Source: Candidatus Delongbacteria bacterium (GTDB lineage: Bacteria > JAGOEH01). From it: a stretch of 19,652 nucleotides of DNA. The notes under the pieces are model-generated. The model had not been told where the DNA came from and did no database searches. It saw only the letters and a program-made list of their open reading frames with translations. Shown in pieces: positions 7,874 through 14,853 of this stretch. Location: the NCBI GenBank assembly GCA_017997825.1, contig JAGOEH010000044.1, positions 1-19,652 of the forward strand, written 5' to 3'. The position numbers and the translations under genes are program-made. The stretch's first letter is position 1; each line of letters opens with the position of its first letter.

Positions 7874-8342
7874 GTTTTTTACGGTAAAAGACCAAAAGGA
7901 TGGTGATGATTCCGATCATCGACGTATAGAGTATGGCAGGCAAACCTTGAGAAAAAAGAAGCACAGGAAACCGTATCAGTTCTGTCCGGCACAGAACGAA
8001 CAGGAATACGAAATGATAGATAATGATAGCACCGCACATCAGCAGAATCCGGGACAGGACATCATTGATAAACAATTTTTGATTGGTCTGGAAGGTGGCA
8101 TAAGCCATCAGGGTCATGGTCAGGGTATTGGCGCCGAAATTCGCCGGAGACAATGCATCCAGTCCGAATCCTATCCAGAATCCCAGACTGATGGATTGGA
8201 TATAATCGCTGGAGAAGCTCAGCATGATGACCAGAATCAAGACGAAATTGGGAATAGCGCCCTGGATAACCAGATTGGATGCCAGGGTTGTCTGGAGAAT
8301 CAACACCAGGTATGTCAAACCGATTTTAGAAGGTAAATTCAT
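7866..8342 (-). CDS. mreD: Rod shape-determining membrane protein MreD
   Basis: A small hydrophobic elongasome protein with about five predicted membrane segments and the family features of an N-terminal LQTTL helix, a central GFWIGFGLDALSP stretch and a short basic C-terminus (RKKH). The identification rests on hydropathy, length (about 158 residues) and position between mreC and mrdA, since MreD is poorly conserved. Two ATGs lie in tandem at 8345 and 8342. Both overlap the end of mreC (by 20 or 17 bases) and neither has a good Shine-Dalgarno, which suggests translational coupling; the choice between them is arbitrary. MreD works with MreC to link cytoplasmic MreB to the wall-synthesis enzymes. 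Confidence 0.92.
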   Translation of the reverse strand: MNLPSKIGLTYLVLILQTTLASNLVIQGAIPNFVLILVIMLSFSSDYIQSISLGFWIGFGLDALSPANFGANTLTMTLMAYATFQTNQKLFINDVLSRILLMCGAIIIYHFVFLFVLCRTELIRFPVLLFSQGLPAILYTSMIGIITILLVFYRKKHA

Positions 8343-9132
8343 CATTTTTCAGGAGAATGATCACATCTTCGATACGCGAAAAATTCACAAAGGAGGAAAC
8401 CAGCACACTTTTACGCATATCGTGGGTTTGCGAGGTATCGGCACTGACGACCTTACCGAATGGGATACCGAAGGGATAAACCCCGCCCAGCCCGCTGGTA
8501 ATCACCTTGTCATCCAGCAGGATTTCATCGAAATTGGACACGTCCAGCAGTTCGAACAGGTTATTATCCTTCCATCGCACCGTCGATTTGATGCGGGAGC
8601 GTTCCAGCACCACACTGAAGTGATGGTTGGGGTCGTTCAGCAGGACAATCATTGAATTGAACGGATTGGAGACCAGGACTTTCCCGACCAGACCCAATTC
8701 ATTAATGACCGGCATGTTTTTTCTGATTCCGGCCAGAAATCCCTTATCGATTAAAAGAGAATTGTATTCTAACGAAGGATTGACGCCAATGACCCGGGCG
8801 GTGACGAACCGATACTGATTGAAAAGGGATTGGTTTTCAGTTTGGAAACGGAGGAGCTGTTTGAGCCGTTTGTTTTCCTCCATCAGTTCAAAGGTGTCAA
8901 AGAGTTTGAGTTTGAGGAGGGCGACATCTTCCCGTAACCGGACATTTTCATCCCGGATTCGGAAAAAGTCCTCAGTTACGGCGACCACTTTCTGAACGGG
9001 AGCCAAGACGGAAGCCAGATAGATTTGAGCGACTTTAAGCTGCCAGAGCGGGTTCAGATACAGGAACAGAAGAGAAAGCCCCAGATAGATCCAAAGTAAA
9101 TAATGATGCGGTGTATTTTCATTGTTGGACAT
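8326..9132 (-). CDS. mreC: Rod shape-determining protein MreC
   Basis: A bitopic inner-membrane protein whose periplasmic part scaffolds PBP2 activation. Architecture: a short cytoplasmic tail, one membrane helix near residues 11-31, a coiled coil from about 45 to 95 rich in Leu, Glu and Lys, then the two beta-barrel domains. YNSLLIDKG and GLVGKV in the barrel region are typical family signatures. Its 268 residues are close to the usual 270-370. The start lies 3 bases after the mreB stop codon with no separate Shine-Dalgarno, so ribosomes finishing mreB probably reinitiate here. Confidence 0.95.
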   Translation of the reverse strand: MSNNENTPHHYLLWIYLGLSLLFLYLNPLWQLKVAQIYLASVLAPVQKVVAVTEDFFRIRDENVRLREDVALLKLKLFDTFELMEENKRLKQLLRFQTENQSLFNQYRFVTARVIGVNPSLEYNSLLIDKGFLAGIRKNMPVINELGLVGKVLVSNPFNSMIVLLNDPNHHFSVVLERSRIKSTVRWKDNNLFELLDVSNFDEILLDDKVITSGLGGVYPFGIPFGKVVSADTSQTHDMRKSVLVSSFVNFSRIEDVIILLKNDEFTF

Positions 9133-9135
9133 GAA

Positions 9136-10155
9136 TCAGTGTTGGGGGTTTTTAATCAGGATTTTGGAGTAATAGGAGAGATCGGAAAGGATCTTTCCGG
9201 CGCCGCGAACCACACAGGTCAAAGGATCTTCGACCACATTGATAGGCAGATTGGTTTCCTGGCGGAGGCGTTCATCCAGGCCTTTGAGCATCGAACTGCC
9301 GCCAGTCATGATGATTCCCCGGTCCAGAATATCCGCCGAGAGTTCGGGAGGGGTTTTTTCGAGGGCCAGCTTGACCGCTTCCACAATATCATTAATCGGT
9401 TCGGCCATGGCTTCCCGGGTTTCGGAGGAGGTAATTTTGATGGTTTTGGGGATCCCGGCGATCAGATCACGTCCCTTGACTTCCATCTCTTCCTCATCAC
9501 TGGTCGGATAAGCCGAGCCGATGCGGAATTTGATCTGCTCAGCCGTTCGTTCACCGATCAAAAGATTATAGGTTTTTTTCATATACTGGATAATGGCTTC
9601 ATCCATTTCATCCCCGCCGACTCGAATCGAGGTTCCGTTCACGATCCCCCCCAGGGCGATGACAGCGATTTCGGTTGTGCCCCCGCCGATATCGATGATC
9701 ATGGAGCCGGTCGGAGAATCGACCGGCAACCCGACGCCGATTGCCGCCGCCATCGGTTCGGTAGCCAGATAAACCTCACGGGCGCCGGCGTGTTCAGCCG
9801 CGTCTTTGACGGCCCGTTTTTCAACCTCGGTGATACCGGAAGGAACGCATATCACAATCCTCGGACGGATCAACCATCGGTATTTTTGAACCTTTTTTAA
9901 AAACAGGCGCAGCATCTCTTCGGTCAGTTCAAAATCCGCGATGACACCATCTTTGAGGGGACGGACCGCGACGATCTCATTCGGGGTCCGGCCGACCATC
10001 TCTTTGGCTTCGTTTCCAATGGCAAGAATTTTACGGGTCTTGACATCCTGAGCCACCACCGAAGGCTCATTGACGACAATTCCGCGGCGTTCTATATGGA
10101 TCAGGGTATTGGCTGTTCCCAAATCAATTCCGATATCGCCAGCTAAAAACGACAT
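9136..10155 (-). CDS. mreB: Actin-like cytoskeletal protein MreB
   Basis: Bacterial actin that forms membrane-bound filaments steering the elongation machinery. Residues 11-17 (DLGTANT) form phosphate loop 1, Asp155 with IGGGTTE forms phosphate loop 2, and PSGIT, EPMAAAIG and GGSSML near the C-terminus are the other nucleotide-pocket segments. At 339 residues it has the standard length and no insertions. GGGAGG (10164-10169 on the complementary strand) gives a strong ribosome binding site. That is unlike the weak or absent sites of mreC, mreD and mrdA downstream and fits the need for MreB in molar excess. It lies 30 bases after the small membrane-protein gene. Confidence 0.98.
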   Translation of the reverse strand: MSFLAGDIGIDLGTANTLIHIERRGIVVNEPSVVAQDVKTRKILAIGNEAKEMVGRTPNEIVAVRPLKDGVIADFELTEEMLRLFLKKVQKYRWLIRPRIVICVPSGITEVEKRAVKDAAEHAGAREVYLATEPMAAAIGVGLPVDSPTGSMIIDIGGGTTEIAVIALGGIVNGTSIRVGGDEMDEAIIQYMKKTYNLLIGERTAEQIKFRIGSAYPTSDEEEMEVKGRDLIAGIPKTIKITSSETREAMAEPINDIVEAVKLALEKTPPELSADILDRGIIMTGGSSMLKGLDERLRQETNLPINVVEDPLTCVVRGAGKILSDLSYYSKILIKNPQH

Positions 10156-10185
10156 GGTGCGATCCTCCCGTCTATCAATCTTTGA

Positions 10186-10395
10186 TTAGTCGTTGATTTG
10201 ATGTTCCGATTGACGCCGCTGTCGACGGCGGCCGATCATAACAATAATCCAGGCCACCACTAGGCCTGCACTATATACTCTGGCCCAAAGCTGTTTCTCG
10301 ATCCCAGGATGAGTCAGCACTATCACCAAAAACACCACGGCCAAAACGGCAATCACCACTGTCAGCCAGATATTCACCCGGGACTTGTTTATCAC
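10186..10395 (-). CDS. Small two-helix membrane protein, unknown
   Basis: A 69-residue protein with two hydrophobic segments (about residues 9-28 and 38-54) and a basic tail (RRRQRRQ near 56-62), so both ends should face the cytoplasm by the positive-inside rule. It starts with GTG, 3 bases after the glyS stop codon, and has no clear Shine-Dalgarno; no in-frame ATG near the beginning offers another start. I do not recognise a family. Being sandwiched between glyS and mreB, co-directional and tightly spaced, suggests it is a real gene and perhaps a helper of the shape machinery, but that role is only inferred. It could also be a non-conserved ORF. Confidence 0.6.
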   Translation of the reverse strand: MINKSRVNIWLTVVIAVLAVVFLVIVLTHPGIEKQLWARVYSAGLVVAWIIVMIGRRRQRRQSEHQIND

Positions 10396-10398
10396 GGG

Positions 10399-11793
10399 TT
10401 AAAAATCCAATCTAAGGTTATCATGAAAATAGGCGACCAGTTGATCGACCGGGACCCGGATCTGTTTCATGCTGTCCCGCTCTCGAATCGTAACCTGTTG
10501 ATCCTGGAGGCTGTCAAAATCAAAGGTGACAACAAAGGGCGTTCCAATTTCATCCTGGCGACGGTACCGTTTTCCAATACTCTGGGTTTCATCATATTCT
10601 ACATTCCAACAGCGTCTCAACTGGTCATAAATCTTACGGCACTCCCCGGTCAGTTCGGCCTTCCGCAACAGCGGCAATACGGCAATTTTCACCGGAGCCA
10701 GATAATGAGGAAGGCGAAGCACCACTCTGGTTTCGGTAGTTCCATCCGCGGTCGGGGCATCCTCCTCATCATACTTATCCAAGAGCAAGACCAAAACAGA
10801 TCGGTCGACACCAAAAGTTGGCTCGATAACGTGTGGAATATATTTTTGATTGGTAACAGAATCGAAGTATTCGGTCGATTTACCGCCGGCCTGACTATGC
10901 ATCCTCAAATCGAAATCGGTGCGGTAGGCCAGTCCATAGAGCTCTTTAAATCCAAATGGATAACGATACTCGATATCGATTGTTTTCTGGGAGTAATGGC
11001 TCAGTTTTTCCTTGGGATGCTCATGGATACGTACATTAGACTCATCCAGATGAAGTAAGCAAGTGGTCCAATACCACATTTCGTTCTGCCAGCCGTCAAA
11101 ACATTCCTGCCATTGACTTGGATTGAGGAAATACTCTATTTCCATTTGTTCAAACTCAATCAAACGATAGATAAAATTGCCCGGGGTGATCTCGTTTCGG
11201 AAAGCCTTCCCAATCTGTCCGATACCGAATGGCAGTTTGACTCGCATTGAATCGATCACATTATTGAATGTCATGAAGATGGCTTGAGCTGTTTCGGGGC
11301 GAAGATAAGCAATCTCATTCGAATTTTCGGTGCTGCCGGTGGAAAGTTTGAACATCATGTTGAACTTTCTGACGCCGGTAAAATCATGGTTTCCACACTT
11401 GGGACAGCGGATCTGATTGGCCTTCATCACCTCTTCCATTTCGGCGGGTGACTTTCCTTCCATATCCATTCCAATGGCATCTTCGATCAATTGATCGGCC
11501 CGATGACGCGCCTTGCAGATTTTGCAATCCACCATGGCATCATTGAATCCACCGACATGGCCGGAAGCCTCCCATACCCGGGGATGCAGAATAATATTCC
11601 CATCGATTCCCATCATATCCGATCGGCTCTGGATGAAATATTTCCACCACATCTGTTTGATGGCATTTTTCAATTCGATTCCATAGGGGCCATATGTATA
11701 AGTATTGGCATATCCGCCATAGAGTTCACAGGATGGAAAAATGAATCCTCGTCGCTTGCACAGGTTGACAATCTTGTCCATGGTAACAGCCAT
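10399..11793 (-). CDS. glyS: Glycyl-tRNA synthetase, single-chain alpha2 type
   Basis: Class II aminoacyl-tRNA synthetase charging tRNA-Gly, of the eukaryote-like homodimeric type rather than the bacterial GlyQ/GlyS tetramer. CKIC (Cys90, Cys93) and CPKC (Cys130, Cys133) form a zinc-binding insertion. RPETAQAIF, FRNEITPGNF and EFEQMEIEYF carry motif 2 and the glycine pocket, and GVDRS belongs to motif 3. The C-terminal part is the usual anticodon-binding domain (VAVLPL-like start and a late VTFDFDSL). Length is 464 residues, normal for this type. AGAGGAG (11801-11807 on the complementary strand) sits 7 nt before the ATG at 11793. It appears to be the promoter-proximal gene of the elongasome operon. 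Confidence 0.97.
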   Translation of the reverse strand: MAVTMDKIVNLCKRRGFIFPSCELYGGYANTYTYGPYGIELKNAIKQMWWKYFIQSRSDMMGIDGNIILHPRVWEASGHVGGFNDAMVDCKICKARHRADQLIEDAIGMDMEGKSPAEMEEVMKANQIRCPKCGNHDFTGVRKFNMMFKLSTGSTENSNEIAYLRPETAQAIFMTFNNVIDSMRVKLPFGIGQIGKAFRNEITPGNFIYRLIEFEQMEIEYFLNPSQWQECFDGWQNEMWYWTTCLLHLDESNVRIHEHPKEKLSHYSQKTIDIEYRYPFGFKELYGLAYRTDFDLRMHSQAGGKSTEYFDSVTNQKYIPHVIEPTFGVDRSVLVLLLDKYDEEDAPTADGTTETRVVLRLPHYLAPVKIAVLPLLRKAELTGECRKIYDQLRRCWNVEYDETQSIGKRYRRQDEIGTPFVVTFDFDSLQDQQVTIRERDSMKQIRVPVDQLVAYFHDNLRLDF

Positions 11794-11853
11794 GCTAAAA
11801 CTCCTCTTTCAGTATCTGAACAGCATTCTTTCCCAACATATTAAAACTTCATA

Positions 11854-11881
11854 AATATATACAATTATCATCATTTGTCAA
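11854..11881 (-). promoter_or_regulatory. Sigma70-type promoter of glyS-mreBCD operon
   Basis: On the minus strand, TTGACA (11881-11876) is followed after 16 nt by TATATT (11859-11854), five of six matches to the consensus -10. Transcription should begin near 11847, leaving a leader of about 54 nt before glyS. The leader is too short for a T-box riboswitch and shows only a 5-bp hairpin (TTCAG/CTGAA) just upstream of the ribosome binding site. I see no other strong promoter inside the downstream run. Confidence 0.75.
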
Positions 11882-11914
11882 TATAGTTTTAAGTGATTGG
11901 CTTAAAAAAAAGTA

Positions 11915-11942
11915 TTGCCTGAATTCCCAAAACAACTATAAT
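11915..11942 (+). promoter_or_regulatory. coaE promoter placed for a leaderless mRNA
   Basis: TTGCCT (11915-11920, four of six matches to TTGACA), a 16-nt spacer and a perfect TATAAT (11937-11942). The coaE ATG begins at 11949, only 6 nt after the -10 box, where transcription itself should start. There is no Shine-Dalgarno upstream of that ATG. The element sits back to back with the glyS promoter in an AT-rich divergent region. Confidence 0.65.
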
Positions 11943-11948
11943 TATTCC

Positions 11949-12602
11949 ATGGTAAAAAATCTCATCCTCGGTGTTACCGGTCCCATTGCGGCCGGAAAAT
12001 CGCTGGCGATCGATTTAATCAAACAACATGTGAAGGACCGGATTCCGGTCCACCATTTAGATGGAGACACGATAACCCATGGGTTGTTGGACCGGAACCG
12101 GGGTTTGCACCGTCTGATTCTGGAGGCCTTTGGCCGATCGGTTTTCCGGAGTCCGAACCGGATCGATCGCCGGACCTTGGGAAATATTGTGTTCCAGGAT
12201 AAAGAAAAGATGGAACAGCTCAACCGTATCATCCGGCCCAAAATTCTCCGCTGTGTGCGGCAGGAGCTATCCCGTCTCAAGAAAACACCATCTCCGGGGC
12301 TTGTCATTATTGATGGGGCATTGTTGATTGAGATGGAATTGGATAAGCTGTGTGATGTGGTAGTAGAAATAACCGCCGATCGAACCATACGCCGGCAACG
12401 ACTGATGGAACGAAACGGATTGAGCATCCAGCAGGCTGAGGACCGGATCAATTCACAATCCGTCACACCGATTGGGGAACCGGAAAAATTGATTACCATT
12501 CTCAATCAGGCATCCCCCCAAATCCTCCGCCACACAATCACCCGAAAGCTGCGGCCTGTGTTGGCGTCTTATTTTCCCGGTTCCGGGCTGGACACAGAAT
12601 AA
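11949..12602 (+). CDS. coaE: Dephospho-CoA kinase
   Basis: Catalyses the last step of coenzyme A synthesis, ATP-dependent phosphorylation of dephospho-CoA at the 3' hydroxyl. The P-loop GVTGPIAAGKS is at residues 8-18, the acceptor-site segment LDGDTITH near 37-44, RRTLGNIVF near 75 (the CoA-binding lid region), and IDGALLIE near 119-126. Length of 217 residues is typical. The ATG is fixed by the P-loop lying 8 residues in; upstream there is no ribosome binding site but a TATAAT box 6 nt away, implying a leaderless transcript. The 3' end overlaps the convergent TPR gene by 34 bases. Confidence 0.95.
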   Translation: MVKNLILGVTGPIAAGKSLAIDLIKQHVKDRIPVHHLDGDTITHGLLDRNRGLHRLILEAFGRSVFRSPNRIDRRTLGNIVFQDKEKMEQLNRIIRPKILRCVRQELSRLKKTPSPGLVIIDGALLIEMELDKLCDVVVEITADRTIRRQRLMERNGLSIQQAEDRINSQSVTPIGEPEKLITILNQASPQILRHTITRKLRPVLASYFPGSGLDTE

Positions 12603-13321
12603 GATCGATGGTCGTGCCGGCGGGCCCGATAGAGCAGATAACGCCTGATCTGATCATCGAACGGATACCCCCGGGAGCCTGACAATCGCCAAATAATCTG
12701 ATATTCATAATCTTTTTCATAATAATCGTTCCGTTTATCCGCCAAAAGATAGTTATAAAGATGATACTTATAAATATCATGACGATGGCGGGAAAGCATC
12801 CGAAAGTACGTAATGGCGGAATCTTCACGTCCTGTGCCCAGGTAATAAATACCCAGATCCAGACTATCCATAAAAAGCAGGCTTAATGTATCGAACCGGG
12901 ATTGATTGACGGTGATTGGAAATAGATTTTGGTTCTGGATCGTTTGAATTTCCCACATCCGGAATCGGGCATAGCTGTCGCCCGGATCCAGATTAGCCGC
13001 CTGTTCGAATTCTTTCAAGCCCTCAGATAGTTTTCCCTTTTCGAGGTAGAATGATCCCATCAAATTATAATACAATCCCTTATCGTGGTTTCGGATCGTC
13101 TTAGCCAGATCGCCGATAAATCCTTTTTCATTGAGTTTATAGCGGCAAATCAGGCGGTAGAGAACAAGGGCTGAATCATCCGGATTGGGCGACCTTTTTA
13201 TAACATCCAGCGCATTTTCATAATTTCCGCTGACAACCAGACTGTCGACAATTCGGTTATCCGCCTGTATTCCCGCGGAAAACAGGATCAGGATGTACCC
13301 GATGACCATCAATTTCTTCAT
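12569..13321 (-). CDS. Secreted TPR-repeat protein, unknown function
   Basis: A 250-residue protein with a Sec signal peptide (basic MKK start, hydrophobic core 5-16, likely cleavage after IQA at residue 20). One clear tetratricopeptide repeat spans about residues 82-115 (YYNLMGSFYLEKG, then GLKEFEQAANLDPGD), with weaker helical repeats at 30-60 and 155-185. TPR arrays bind partner proteins; the partner is unknown. The C-terminal 30 residues are rich in Arg, Tyr and Ser and look disordered. The ATG overlaps the stop of the preceding TPR gene by 4 bases (ATGA), a sign of translational coupling and joint function. The end overlaps coaE on the other strand by 34 bases, so the last codons may be constrained by coaE. 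Confidence 0.75.
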   Translation of the reverse strand: MKKLMVIGYILILFSAGIQADNRIVDSLVVSGNYENALDVIKRSPNPDDSALVLYRLICRYKLNEKGFIGDLAKTIRNHDKGLYYNLMGSFYLEKGKLSEGLKEFEQAANLDPGDSYARFRMWEIQTIQNQNLFPITVNQSRFDTLSLLFMDSLDLGIYYLGTGREDSAITYFRMLSRHRHDIYKYHLYNYLLADKRNDYYEKDYEYQIIWRLSGSRGYPFDDQIRRYLLYRARRHDHRSYSVSSPEPGK

Positions 13322-14355
13322 TTTTTCTTGTTCAATTCCTCAATTGTAAAGCCGTATATATCCAGCGTCGGATAAAGACTGGAATGATTCTTCCAATTAT
13401 CCCGATACTCGGCTGAGTTTTTTATCTCATTTTTGATTTGATTCTCGGATACCTGTTGAGCATTCAGAATCCAGGCATACAGTAAATAACCGAATTCCCA
13501 TCGGGGATAAGTTTTCACAACCCGCTTGATAATGGCTTCTGCGGCCGTAAAATCCTTCCGGGTGTAGTGGGTCAGTGCAACACCGTATAACCCGAACGGA
13601 TTCTGGGGCACCATATCATGCAACCGCTGGAAATAGAGGATCGCCTGATCATAGTATTCCAGGCGTAACGCGGACAAAGCAGTCAAGTAGATCAATCCGA
13701 AGAACGAGAGATCCTTTTTTTCAAGCAGGGCATGTAATTCGTTGTAAACCGACTGATAATTTTCATTGGCCATTTGCGTGAGTGCCTGCTTGTAGGTCTC
13801 ATTGAGATTCCGAAACAGATAGTGTTGTTTAGACCGGCTCATCACCAATTCTTTAATCTGGGATGTGTCCTGAAACAGATTGGCGGTTTTAGCCATTTCA
13901 GCCACAAAGAGAGTCGAATCGATCATTCGATCTTCGATCACGATCGGAATGGGCTTGCGATGCGATAAAGAATCTTCGTTCAGATACTCAACCCAAATAT
14001 ACCATGGATCCCAGTTAATAATCCGGATATTTTTTCCAAAGAGGGTAATGACATCCCCTTTTTGGATATTGTCAACGGTCATCGGATGGGAGTATTTCTC
14101 GGATGGTGTCTGGAAAAAGTGAGTTAGACGGAGCTGATTTTGACTGTCAATACTGTCATAAACAAAGGAGTAATGGATGGTAAAAGGGTGATAGACGGAT
14201 GCGATCCAGATGGTTTGTCCTTCCACCAATTTTTTTTCACCGGCGGAGGTATCAATAACCGTAGGGAGTGCCGAAACAGGAAGGCAGGTGCAAAGCCATA
14301 AACCCCATACCAAAGATAGTTTGATTCGAAATGATGATCGATTCGAAGAATGCAT
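13318..14355 (-). CDS. Secreted protein with N-terminal beta domain and TPR repeats
   Basis: A 345-residue protein with a signal peptide (residues 1 to about 29, cleavage near VSA). Residues 35-140 are rich in Val, Ile, Tyr and Trp and look like a beta-sheet domain of a kind I do not recognise. Helical TPR-like repeats follow from about 187 to 300 (YKQALTQM..., YYDQAILYFQRLHDMVPQNP, FTAAEAIIKRVVKTYP). No lipobox, catalytic motif or membrane anchor is evident apart from the signal. The start lies 2 bases after the stop of the upstream gene, and its stop overlaps the start of the next gene. The three genes therefore form one translational unit, probably encoding an exported complex; that is inference. 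Confidence 0.75.
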   Translation of the reverse strand: MHSSNRSSFRIKLSLVWGLWLCTCLPVSALPTVIDTSAGEKKLVEGQTIWIASVYHPFTIHYSFVYDSIDSQNQLRLTHFFQTPSEKYSHPMTVDNIQKGDVITLFGKNIRIINWDPWYIWVEYLNEDSLSHRKPIPIVIEDRMIDSTLFVAEMAKTANLFQDTSQIKELVMSRSKQHYLFRNLNETYKQALTQMANENYQSVYNELHALLEKKDLSFFGLIYLTALSALRLEYYDQAILYFQRLHDMVPQNPFGLYGVALTHYTRKDFTAAEAIIKRVVKTYPRWEFGYLLYAWILNAQQVSENQIKNEIKNSAEYRDNWKNHSSLYPTLDIYGFTIEELNKKK

Positions 14356-14357
14356 GC

Positions 14358-14792
14358 TTAATTATTATTGAAGAGGTACTTGATTCTGCCCCAACTGCTA
14401 TTGATGGATGTAACATGGAGCGGTCGCAGAACGACCTGTTGAAAATCAGCACTGGGATAATCCGATTCTTTAGATGGAATGACCGCTTTGACCGCAGCAT
14501 TCCATTCCATGGGTTCAGCCTGCAAAGGATTCCAGCATTTTCCGGACCAACCTTCACCTTGTTTTTTAATCAGAATATTGATCGGTCCGTCATAAACCTG
14601 ATCCAGCTCGATCTTCAACACCTTTTGATGGCTGATATCCTGAACGCAAACATAATTGCTCCGTGCCTGACCCACTACCAATGAGAGCCGATATTCCGCC
14701 AGGTTTTCAGAATTTATTTTAAGCAGATTATCAGCCGAAATGACGCCTGCCAAAACCACTATTAGCATACTTAATTTGGAGACTAATGACAT
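14358..14792 (-). CDS. Small secreted protein, unknown
   Basis: A 144-residue exported protein. The start is set by AAAGGAG (14800-14806 on the complementary strand) 7 nt before the ATG at 14792; an in-frame ATG at 14840 would place the promoter inside the gene and is rejected. A signal peptide covers residues 1-20 (cleavage after ISA). The mature part of about 124 residues has a predicted beta-rich pattern, with two Cys that are not near each other and a Trp-containing segment (GEGWSGKCWNP). I recognise no domain. It is the first gene of a three-gene secreted cassette with two TPR proteins. Confidence 0.7.
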   Translation of the reverse strand: MSLVSKLSMLIVVLAGVISADNLLKINSENLAEYRLSLVVGQARSNYVCVQDISHQKVLKIELDQVYDGPINILIKKQGEGWSGKCWNPLQAEPMEWNAAVKAVIPSKESDYPSADFQQVVLRPLHVTSINSSWGRIKYLFNNN

Positions 14793-14817
14793 AGTTGAAC
14801 TCCTTTGTATCACCTTC

Positions 14818-14845
14818 AATATAATGAAAAGATCCGGCATGTCAA
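14818..14845 (-). promoter_or_regulatory. Strong promoter of the secreted/TPR cassette
   Basis: On the minus strand, TTGACA (14845-14840), a 16-nt spacer and TATATT (14823-14818). Transcription should start near 14811, giving a leader of about 18 nt that ends in AAAGGAG. It lies in the 61-base gap after the rodZ-like gene. I see no terminator hairpin in that gap, so the cassette may also receive readthrough from rodZ. Confidence 0.8.
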
Positions 14846-14853
14846 GTCTTTTT

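Noticed and set aside
9103-9900. 265-codon plus-strand ORF opposite mreB and mreC
   Set aside because: It lies fully antisense to strongly identified genes, has low-complexity Asp/Gly/His/Phe-rich translation and no ribosome binding site; it is a codon-bias shadow.
10309-11058. 249-codon plus-strand ORF opposite glyS
   Set aside because: Antisense to conserved GlyRS sequence, with composition typical of a shadow frame and no recognisable domain.
11794-11853. T-box or other riboswitch in the glyS leader
   Set aside because: The predicted leader is about 54 nt with only one short hairpin; there is no specifier loop, T-box sequence or terminator.
11942-12505. 187-codon minus-strand ORF opposite coaE
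   Set aside because: Coincides with the antisense frame of coaE; the translation is Arg/Ser/Ile-rich without motifs and it would occupy the coaE promoter region.
14793-14840. Upstream start (14840) for the small secreted protein
   Set aside because: It would place the -10 box and the Shine-Dalgarno inside the coding region and put 16 extra residues before a clear signal peptide; AAAGGAG fits the ATG at 14792.
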